Assembly: GCA_038109305.1 (NCBI GenBank) | Contig: JAYNIR010000019.1 | Span: 1-43,703, forward strand | DNA from: UBA1479 sp038109305 | GTDB lineage: Bacteria > Pseudomonadota > Alphaproteobacteria > Rhodospirillales > Casp-alpha2 | Length of the DNA: 43,703 nucleotides | Reading direction: 5' to 3' | In this document: positions 8,123-14,132 of the stretch, piece by piece | How the letters are laid out: each line of letters starts with the position of its first letter | How positions within the stretch are numbered: position 1 is the stretch's first letter | Position numbers and translations under genes: made by a program | Notes under the pieces: generated by a model | What the model saw: only the letters and a program-made list of their open reading frames with translations | The model's database searches: none | Told to the model about the DNA's origin: nothing

Positions 8123-8266
8123 TCAGTGGCCGCACCGCGCCGCTGTCAGGCCGTCGAGGGATATCTCCGGCTCCCGGTCGAGCACCCGGACCTCCGCTCC
8201 CTGGCGGGCCAGATAATAAGCCGCGGTGACGCCGATGACTCCGGCGCCCAGGACGATCACTTTCAT
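8123..8266 (-). pseudogene. dadA: Relic of D-amino acid dehydrogenase: N-terminus joined directly to C-terminus
   Basis: A 47-codon frame with ATG and TGA. The first 30 or so residues are a Rossmann FAD-binding start, MKVIVLGAGVIGVTAAYYLA followed by RQGAEVRVLDREP, the DadA-family N-terminus. The last 14, EISLDGLTAARCGH, resemble the extreme C-terminus of the same family (commonly SGRxPEI...GLTxARYG). About 370 central codons (substrate domain) are missing. Both ends read in one frame, so a single in-frame internal deletion across a short DRxP/GRxP-like similarity would explain it. The intact enzyme oxidises D-amino acids, feeding electrons to the respiratory chain. The remnant lies in an otherwise gene-free stretch between the EF-hand remnant and the MBL hydrolases and has no plausible catalytic activity. 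The C-terminal match is from memory of family consensus. Confidence 0.65.
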
Positions 8267-8396
8267 CGATCCGTGGTCCCCCGTTTCATATCCGGTTGAT
8301 GGTGCCGCGACCGGCCATGCGGGGCAAGGATCATCGTCGCCGATTGGATGGGGCCAGCGCCGCGCCGGTCATGGCGACGGCGGCCGGATGCGGCGC

Positions 8397-9203
8397 CTAG
8401 CGGGGCGTTCCGGTAGGTGGCACGTCCAGCCGCGCGACGATGCCGTCAAGGTCCGTCGATGGCGCGGGATACAATTCCATCACCCGCGGATCGTGGCCAG
8501 GGATGACGTGATCGGGCATCTGGGCCAGGCGTTCGACCTTGCGGTGACCTTCCATCATGTCGCCGATGTGCAGGACCGTCGGGTACGGGTTCTTGCCGAC
8601 CCAGTTGGCGTAAAGATGCATGGCGTCCGACGCCAGCACGACCCAGCCGCGTTCCGTCATCACGCGGACTAACATCATGCCGTCCGTGTGGCCGCCCACG
8701 TGGTGCAGCGACAGCCCGGGGGACAACTCCCCATCGCCCATGTGAAATTCGACCCGGTCCTGGTAGAGCTCACGGATCAGCCCGCACACGTCATCCACGT
8801 CGTAACTGTGGCGCAGCACCGGATAGCGCATGTACCGCCCGGTCGCATACGCCATTTCCCGGTCGTGGATGTGAAACTTGGCCGTCGGGAATTTGTCCAG
8901 ATTGCCGCCGTGGTCGTAATGCATGTGGGTGATGATCACGTCCTTGACGTTTGCCGGGTCGATGCCGACCAGGCCCAGGCTGTCGATGGGGCAGCGGTAC
9001 CAGGTGCGGCCTCGAGATTCGGCGGCCTGTTTGGTGAAGCCGGTGTCGATGACGACGGTGCGGGTTTCGGAAACACAGGCCCAGATGAAATAATCGATGG
9101 GGTAGGGCGCGTCGTGCGGGTCCGGCGGGTTCATGAAGTTGCGCGACGCCAGGCGCGCGTGGGTGCCGTACTTGATGGCGTAGACTTTAAAGGTCTCGGT
9201 CAT
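8397..9203 (-). CDS. MBL-fold N-acyl homoserine lactonase-family hydrolase, copy 2
   Basis: 268 residues. It is a metallo-beta-lactamase-fold hydrolase with the dinuclear metal motif HMHYDHGG, later ligands in VGGHTDGM, VLASDAMH and VIPGHDP, and the N-terminal PYPIDYFIWACVS block typical of proteins annotated as N-acyl homoserine lactonase family. It is the second gene of a tandem pair: its ATG starts on the base after the TAA of copy 1, with no spacer, so it must rely on coupled translation. The two proteins are alike over their full length and clearly arose by duplication. Differences cluster near residues 15-22 and at the C-terminus. There is no luxI/luxR nearby, so a quorum-quenching role is not supported; a lactone or ester of unknown origin is the safer statement. 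Confidence 0.85.
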   Translation of the reverse strand: MTETFKVYAIKYGTHARLASRNFMNPPDPHDAPYPIDYFIWACVSETRTVVIDTGFTKQAAESRGRTWYRCPIDSLGLVGIDPANVKDVIITHMHYDHGGNLDKFPTAKFHIHDREMAYATGRYMRYPVLRHSYDVDDVCGLIRELYQDRVEFHMGDGELSPGLSLHHVGGHTDGMMLVRVMTERGWVVLASDAMHLYANWVGKNPYPTVLHIGDMMEGHRKVERLAQMPDHVIPGHDPRVMELYPAPSTDLDGIVARLDVPPTGTPR

Positions 9204-10013
9204 TTACGCGCCGGGCGTGATGGTCGGCGCAAGGTCGAGCCTGACAGCGATGCCGTCCAGCTCCTTCGCCGCCGCCGGATAGATTTTCATGACCAGCGGG
9301 TCATGGCCGGGCACGACGTGATCGGGCGTTTCCGCCAGCCGTTCGACCTTGCGGTGGCCTTCCATCATGTCGCCGATGTGCAGCACCGTCGGGAACGGGT
9401 TCTTGTCCCGCCAGTTGGCGTAAAGATGCATGGAATCGGACGCCAGCACGACCCAGCCGCGTGCCGTCATGGCGCGGACGAACATCATGCCCTGAGTGTG
9501 GCCGCCCACGTGGTGCAGCGACAGCCCGGGGAACAACTCCCCATCGCCCATGTGAAATTCGACCCGGTCTTTATATAAAGACCGCACCAGGCCGCACACG
9601 TCATCGACGTTGTAAGACGACCGCAACGCCTTGTGCCGCATGTAGCGCCCGGTGACATAGGACATTTCCAAATCCTGGATGTGGAACGTCGCCTTCGGGA
9701 ATTTGTCCAAATTACCGCCGTGGTCGTAATGCATGTGGGTGATGATCACGTCCTTCACTTCCGCCGGGTCGATGCCGATCAGTTTCAGACTCTCGGCCGG
9801 GCAGCGGAACAGCGTCCGCCCGCGCGCGTCGGCGGCGGCCTGATCGAAGCCGGTGTCGATGACGACGGTGCGGTTTTCGGAAACACAGGCCCAGATGAAA
9901 TAATCGATGGGGTAGGGTGCGTCGTGCGGGTCCGGCGGGTTCAGAAAATTCTGCCGCTGCGGCCGGTCGTGGGTCGCGTACTTAAGGGCGTAAAGAATAT
10001 AGGTTTCGGTCAT
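9204..10013 (-). CDS. MBL-fold N-acyl homoserine lactonase-family hydrolase, copy 1
   Basis: 269 residues and the first gene of the tandem pair. Metal ligands H93, H95, D97 and H98 lie in HMHYDHGG; GGHTQGM, LASDSMH and PGHDPLV supply the remaining ligands. Like the AHL lactonase group it has no signal peptide and is cytosolic. The start is followed by MTETYILYALKY, closely like the MTETFKVYAIKY of copy 2, which supports both starts. A 20-base perfect palindrome (9565-9584) lies inside the coding region over codons for RSLYKDR, absent from copy 2. No promoter was recognised in the 200 bases upstream. The substrate is inferred to be a lactone but is not known. Confidence 0.85.
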   Translation of the reverse strand: MTETYILYALKYATHDRPQRQNFLNPPDPHDAPYPIDYFIWACVSENRTVVIDTGFDQAAADARGRTLFRCPAESLKLIGIDPAEVKDVIITHMHYDHGGNLDKFPKATFHIQDLEMSYVTGRYMRHKALRSSYNVDDVCGLVRSLYKDRVEFHMGDGELFPGLSLHHVGGHTQGMMFVRAMTARGWVVLASDSMHLYANWRDKNPFPTVLHIGDMMEGHRKVERLAETPDHVVPGHDPLVMKIYPAAAKELDGIAVRLDLAPTITPGA

Positions 10014-10088
10014 GGCGCAAAAACGTTAGGCGGTGGACGGGGGCGAGGCAAGCCGAATTGCGGGCGGTCCGGAAACACGACTGAATGG

Positions 10089-10200
10089 CTACCGTCGAGC
10101 GGAAGGCCGAGCAGCGCCGGGATTGCGAACGGTGAACGCGATCCCGCCGCGCTGAAGGCCGATGTCCTTCAGTTGACGATCGCATAGGTTTCGATAGCAT
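10089..10200 (-). pseudogene. DUF1127-like C-terminal fragment, probably frameshifted from the small ORF upstream
   Basis: In one frame this stretch reads CYRNLCDRQLKDIGLQRGGI followed by 16 residues and a stop. It matches the DUF1127 core (consensus L..LsDr.L.DIGLsR.di), a short alphaproteobacterial domain often found in tiny RNA-binding or phosphate/stress-related proteins. No start codon precedes it in its own frame. The frame is open upstream across the end of the 46-residue membrane peptide and beyond. A single frameshift would join that peptide to this domain, so I treat it as a broken tail. It could instead be a relic of a separate gene. Confidence 0.4.
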
Positions 10201-10210
10201 ACCCGGGCGG

Positions 10211-10351
10211 CTATTTGATGAAGTCGGGGAGCCGATAGTCGGCGGCGGCGGGACGCGGCGCGAATATCACTGCGGCCAGGATCATGATGGTGACCTGGGC
10301 GGTGACCATGGCGGTGATCAGGGCCGCGACCAGGGTGCGCGGGGCGGTCAT
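10211..10351 (-). CDS. Small single-pass membrane peptide coupled to gpt
   Basis: 46 residues. After MTAPR comes a hydrophobic stretch of about 25 residues (LVAALITAMVTAQVTIMILA and onward) and then APRPAAADYRLPDF. The composition fits a single membrane helix or an uncleaved/cleavable signal peptide (PRPAAA-D looks like a signal peptidase site). Its ATG overlaps the gpt TGA as ATGA, so it is translationally coupled. I do not recognise the family. A DUF1127-like sequence follows in another frame within 20 bases of the stop, which raises the possibility that this is the N-terminal half of a frameshifted protein. Existence as a real gene is likely from the overlap, function unknown. Confidence 0.5.
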   Translation of the reverse strand: MTAPRTLVAALITAMVTAQVTIMILAAVIFAPRPAAADYRLPDFIK

Positions 10352-10863
10352 TCCGCCTCGCCCATGGGCGGCTGAAATACCGGGTTGCCCGCCCGGTCCG
10401 CCGTGTCCCACGGAAAGTGAACCCACTGGTCATCGCGCGCCAGGTGAAGGTATAGATCGACGAACTTCGTCGCCCCCGGCTTGGAGTAAAGGGTGACGAT
10501 GGCGGCCTCGGGCAACAGCCCCCGCGCGGCCTGTGCGGTGCGCCCGGAATCGACGATGTCGTCAACCACCAGCCACCCGACCCCCCGGTCGCGGACGGCC
10601 TGCGGCGGTTCTGCCAGCACTTTCAAAGCACCCTGCTTCTGCCCGTCATAGTTGGCAACCGACAGCGTTTCGATCAGCCGGATGTTGGTTTCGCGCGCGA
10701 TTACCGCCGCTGGCACCATGCCGCCCCGGGTGATGGCGACGATGCCGCGCCACGGGCCCCGGCCGGCGTCGCCGCGCAACAGGCGTTCGACCAGCTGCCG
10801 GGTCTCCCGGTGTAGGTCGGCCCAGGTGACGAACAGGTCGGTGGTGTTCGGAGTTTCGATCAT
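10348..10863 (-). CDS. gpt: Xanthine-guanine phosphoribosyltransferase
   Basis: 171 residues, slightly longer than the 152 of E. coli Gpt. It salvages guanine and xanthine with PRPP to GMP and XMP. The PRPP-binding signature LVVDDIVDSGRTA, the GIVAITRGGMVPA loop, LIETLSVANYDGQ and KPGATKFVDLYL followed by WVHFPWDT are all present; the last block distinguishes Gpt from hypoxanthine and adenine phosphoribosyltransferases. The family acts at the inner face of the membrane. Upstream lies a 128-base gap with a strong bidirectional terminator that isolates it from the lipoprotein gene. Downstream the small membrane peptide starts inside its stop codon. Confidence 0.95.
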   Translation of the reverse strand: MIETPNTTDLFVTWADLHRETRQLVERLLRGDAGRGPWRGIVAITRGGMVPAAVIARETNIRLIETLSVANYDGQKQGALKVLAEPPQAVRDRGVGWLVVDDIVDSGRTAQAARGLLPEAAIVTLYSKPGATKFVDLYLHLARDDQWVHFPWDTADRAGNPVFQPPMGEAE

Positions 10864-10939
10864 GACGCCCCAAGTCTAGCGCGGCGGCCCAGCCCGATAA
10901 ATATCCTCGGTAAATATCTACGCCGAAAACCGGGCAAAG

Positions 10940-10969
10940 AAAAAGCCGGCTTTTTGCAGCCGGCTTTTT
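10940..10969 (-). terminator. Strong intrinsic terminator, probably for the OmpA-like lipoprotein gene
   Basis: An 11-base perfect stem, AAAAAGCCGGC (10940-10950), loop TTTTTGCA (10951-10958), GCCGGCTTTTT (10959-10969). The A/T tracts on both sides make it work in either direction. It lies just past the stop (10991) of the leftward lipoprotein gene and upstream of gpt, so its main job is to end lipoprotein transcription. Confidence 0.9.
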
Positions 10970-10990
10970 ATTGAAGTTTGGTCCAACCCC

Positions 10991-12166
10991 TTAGCGCACG
11001 TAGAGGTGCACCTCGTTGGTTTTGGCCGCGGCGAGCGTGCGGCTCGACACCGCAACCCGCGTCGGTGGCAATCCCATTTCGACCAAGGACCGCTTCACGT
11101 CGTCGGCGTGGCGCTTGGCCTTATTGGTGTTGATCGCGACGCGCGCGGTGCCGCCGGCCGAGGGTGCTACCGCGACGAGATCGAAGACCGCCGTCGGATG
11201 GCTTTCAAGCGCGCGGCTGACCGCCGTGTAAAGGGCTTGCTGATAGGGCACGTTCGGCCGGTCGAAGCGGATCACCACCAGCGGGCGGCGGCCCGACGTG
11301 TTAGCCGGCTGTGCGTTTTCGTTGGGGGCTGACCCGCGGCCCGTCACGGCGGCATCCAGAAGCGAGGTCTGTAGGCTTTCGCCCTGGCGGATGCCGGCGG
11401 AAATCTGAACCAGCTGGCGCTGTTCGGCGCCGATCCAGCTCGACTGGCGGCGCACGTCTTCGGTCACTTCGCGGTTCAGGCGGTCGATCAAAACGACCGT
11501 GCGGTCAACTTCGTCTTCTAAGATCGCCAGTTGCCGGTGGTCTTCGTCGACGGCGCCGGAAACCTTATAGGCGGCGCGCACGCTTTCGGTCAGGAACGAC
11601 GCCAGCGTCGAATCGCTCGCCACGCCGGTCGACAGTTTGTTCATTTCGCCGACGTCCTGGCTCAACCTGTTCAGGTCCTGCTGCGCCGCGTTGAACTGCT
11701 GCACCAAAACCGGGTTGCCGCGCGTCGTGCCGACCTGCAGGCGCGATTTCACCGCCGCGATGGTGCCGTGATATTTTTGCGAATTTTCGACAATGCGCGA
11801 ACGCACGGCCTGAAGCTGTTCGTTGTGCTGCATGATCGAAGTCTGCAGCTTGCGCAATTCCTGGCGCAGCTCTTCGACCTTCTTGCCGACGAACGTGCCG
11901 GTCGACGCGCCGGGCGTCACGCCTTGCGGCTGGAAGTTGGTTGTGCCGAGCGCGGGTTGAGAGGACGGTACCTGCTGGGGCGCCGCCGCCTGCTGGGTTT
12001 GCGCGGCCGATGCGGTTGCCGGTGCTGGCTTCGCCGACGTCTGCTGCGCCGGTTTTCCGGCCGGGTCCGACGCATCCAGCGAGGGCCACAGATCCTTGTC
12101 GAACGAACAGGCTCCCGTGACAAGCACGGCGCCGGCCAGAAGAACTCCTAATTTGGGAAAAGCCAT
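10991..12166 (-). CDS. Coiled-coil lipoprotein with OmpA-like C-terminus
   Basis: 391 residues. A lipoprotein signal (LVTGAC, Cys20) is followed by an Ala/Gln/Pro-rich linker (30-85), a helical coiled-coil region about 90-260 rich in Gln, Glu and Arg (KKVEELRQELRKLQTSIMQH and onward), then a C-terminal domain from about 290 with LVVIRFDRPNVPYQQALY, KRHADDVKRSLVEMG and a final LHLYVR-type strand. The last part has the rhythm of OmpA/Pal peptidoglycan-binding domains, but the usual NxxLSxxRA motif is degenerate, so peptidoglycan binding is an inference. It is likely an envelope-tethering or structural lipoprotein. It is transcribed alone between a TATAAT-containing promoter region and a strong terminator. 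No closer family name is recognised. Confidence 0.75.
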   Translation of the reverse strand: MAFPKLGVLLAGAVLVTGACSFDKDLWPSLDASDPAGKPAQQTSAKPAPATASAAQTQQAAAPQQVPSSQPALGTTNFQPQGVTPGASTGTFVGKKVEELRQELRKLQTSIMQHNEQLQAVRSRIVENSQKYHGTIAAVKSRLQVGTTRGNPVLVQQFNAAQQDLNRLSQDVGEMNKLSTGVASDSTLASFLTESVRAAYKVSGAVDEDHRQLAILEDEVDRTVVLIDRLNREVTEDVRRQSSWIGAEQRQLVQISAGIRQGESLQTSLLDAAVTGRGSAPNENAQPANTSGRRPLVVIRFDRPNVPYQQALYTAVSRALESHPTAVFDLVAVAPSAGGTARVAINTNKAKRHADDVKRSLVEMGLPPTRVAVSSRTLAAAKTNEVHLYVR

Positions 12167-12211
12167 CTCGTCCGTGAGCCCTTGGTTCTTCTCCGAACGA
12201 ATTCGGATTTG

Positions 12212-12217
12212 ATTATA
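12212..12217 (-). promoter_or_regulatory. Candidate -10 box for the OmpA-like lipoprotein gene
   Basis: On the minus strand this reads TATAAT, a perfect sigma-70 -10 hexamer, 46 bases ahead of the lipoprotein ATG. Seventeen bases upstream there is only a T-rich tract, not a good TTGACA. The region is AT-rich for this genome. Confidence 0.5.
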
Positions 12218-12428
12218 GATTCCCAGGAAGTACGAAAAAACATACCCCGCCCCTCAAATTACGGGCGAGTGTAACCAATGGCCCGGAGCGCCACAAGTTC
12301 CTATTTTTATAGGAGGATTTGGCTTTATACCAGCCTTTCGGAGGGTTTTTTCAGGCTCTTGCAATGGGGGTCTTGCTTTAGTAGTGTCCGGCACCCTCCG
12401 GCGGGCGGCTTCGCCCAGTCCCGCCTTT

Positions 12429-12505
<77 letters not shown>

Positions 12506-12585
12506 TTCTATTTCCTATATTCCTAATATCGCCGGCCCGTTAACCTTGTTTTCGGGATCGTCGTTGGCTGCCTCCGGTCCGGCTA

Positions 12586-13365
12586 TCAGCCGGCGAAGCG
12601 GTCCAGAAACGGCCCCACCGCCGCCATGAAGCCCGCCGGATTGTCGATGTTGGCGAGATGTGCCGCCCCCGGAATGACCTCCAATTCAGCCTGCGGGACC
12701 AGGGCCTTAACGTATTCCGACGCGGCCAGGGGCGTCCGCTGGTCCTGATCGCCGACGACGATCTTCATGGGCTTTGAAATGCGTTTCAGATGGTCGCAGA
12801 CGTCTTCGGTAAACACCGAGCGGGTCATCTGTAGGTAATCGGCCGCCCGCATCCCGGCGATTGCGGCGGTCAGCGCATCCTTGTGGCGGGCCGCCGTCCC
12901 GGGCAGCAAGGTCTGGGCGGTATAATCGGCGGCGTAGTCGGCCATGGATTTTTCGTCGAGCGTCGCTTCGATCATCTTGACCCGCTCGACCCCCGCCTCG
13001 CCGATATGGGCGAAGCTGTCGGCGTAGACGATGGCGGTCACGTCTTTCGGCGCCAAGTCGTGAAACCGCGCGCACTGCAACCCGCCCATGGAAATGCCCA
13101 TGACGACGGCGGGCAGCAGACCCATTTCCTTCAACGCCGCGTGCGCGTCCTCGGCGACCGCCTGGTTGGTCACGCCGCCCACGTTGGTCGACATGCCGTG
13201 GCCGCGGGCGTCGAAGGCGACGCAGGTGAACCGGTCTTTCACCGCCGCGATCTGGTCCGTCCACAAATAGCTGTTGGTACCGAGCGAATGAAACATCGCG
13301 AGCGTCGGGCCCTGGCCCTCGCGGACGTAGTGGATGGTTTCTCCGTTGACCTGGATCGTCGGCAT
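12586..13365 (-). CDS. Alpha/beta hydrolase (enol-lactonase/esterase type)
   Basis: 259 residues. It has the alpha/beta-hydrolase fold with oxyanion loop LAMFHSLGTNSYLW, the nucleophile elbow GISMGG, acid in VVGDQDQRTP and catalytic His in GAAHLANID. The overall pattern is that of 3-oxoadipate enol-lactonase (PcaD)-like and related C-C or lactone hydrolases. It is the last gene of the ten-gene operon, 18 bases after the crotonase stop, with GGAG ahead of the ATG. In that context it would hydrolyse a lactone, ester or thioester late in the pathway. No protocatechuate-pathway genes are present, so the PcaD name is not applied. Confidence 0.85.
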   Translation of the reverse strand: MPTIQVNGETIHYVREGQGPTLAMFHSLGTNSYLWTDQIAAVKDRFTCVAFDARGHGMSTNVGGVTNQAVAEDAHAALKEMGLLPAVVMGISMGGLQCARFHDLAPKDVTAIVYADSFAHIGEAGVERVKMIEATLDEKSMADYAADYTAQTLLPGTAARHKDALTAAIAGMRAADYLQMTRSVFTEDVCDHLKRISKPMKIVVGDQDQRTPLAASEYVKALVPQAELEVIPGAAHLANIDNPAGFMAAVGPFLDRFAG

Positions 13366-13383
13366 GGCGGGTCTCCTTTATCC

Positions 13384-14115
13384 TCAGTTGCCTGCGGGCG
13401 ATGACCGCTCCGTCGCCAGCAGGTTGGCGGCGTACCGCGCGGCACCCGCGTCGTCCATGTGCGGGGCCAAGCGCAGATACTCTTTTACAGCGATCAGCGC
13501 GTTGCGGTCGCGGTCGCCGATCTTTGCTTCATAATAGGCTACGCCGTCGGCAAGTTTGCCGGCTTCGACCACGCGGGATGCAAGGCCGAACATATATGCC
13601 GTGTCGGCGTCGATTTCGTCGCGGGTTAGCACCATGTCCAGCACGGCCTTGTGCGGCATCCGGCGCATGCAGGCGGAAATCGCCAAGGTCGGCGGCAGGT
13701 CGCCGTCCATTTCCGGCAATGAAAATTTCGCCGTGCGTTCGGCGACGGTGATATCCGTGCCGGCGACGAAGGCGCAGCCGAACCCCCGCGCCCGGCCCTG
13801 CACGGCGGTCAGTACCGGCACCGGCGTTTTCGCGACATTTTCATATACGGACAAAATCGCGTCCGTCACCCGTTCGCGGAAATCGCGGGCGTCCTTGGGC
13901 TTGGGTGCGCCCTGCGCGCTCCGCCGGCCCAGGCAAAAATCCACGCCGTCGCCGGTGATGACCACGAGCTTCACCGACGCGTCCGATCCGGCGTCACGGA
14001 TCGCCTTGCCGATGGCGCGCATGTCCGGCGAGGCGAGCGTGTTGCCGTCGTCGCCGCAGCAAAGCCGCACGTGGGCAACGGGCCCGTCGGTGGAAACGGT
14101 GAACCGGTCACTCAT
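13384..14115 (-). CDS. Enoyl-CoA hydratase/isomerase family protein (crotonase fold)
   Basis: 243 residues from ATG 14115, chosen because AAGG lies nine bases upstream; an in-frame ATG at 14124 is too close to it. Crotonase features: VKLVVITGDGVDFCLG near the CoA/oxyanion site, AVQGRARGFGCAFVAGTD for the second oxyanion strand, and FSLPEMDGDLPP. The first catalytic Glu (E144 in rat hydratase, in GGGCELA) is Ala here, while the second (E164, in PEM) is kept. This points to an isomerase, hydrolase or other crotonase activity in place of simple hydration. It sits 17 bases after CoxL in the operon. A CoA-ester intermediate in this pathway is therefore likely. Confidence 0.85.
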   Translation of the reverse strand: MSDRFTVSTDGPVAHVRLCCGDDGNTLASPDMRAIGKAIRDAGSDASVKLVVITGDGVDFCLGRRSAQGAPKPKDARDFRERVTDAILSVYENVAKTPVPVLTAVQGRARGFGCAFVAGTDITVAERTAKFSLPEMDGDLPPTLAISACMRRMPHKAVLDMVLTRDEIDADTAYMFGLASRVVEAGKLADGVAYYEAKIGDRDRNALIAVKEYLRLAPHMDDAGAARYAANLLATERSSPAGN

Positions 14116-14132
14116 GGCAGGCATCCTTCTGG

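Noticed and set aside
8397..10013. Quorum-quenching locus
   Set aside because: Only the family name suggests it; no luxI/luxR gene is in the window and many relatives act on other lactones or esters.
12579..12593. CCGGCT-ATC-AGCCGG hairpin at the end of the ten-gene operon
   Set aside because: It overlaps the hydrolase stop codon and lacks a T run on the transcribed strand, so I do not call it a terminator.
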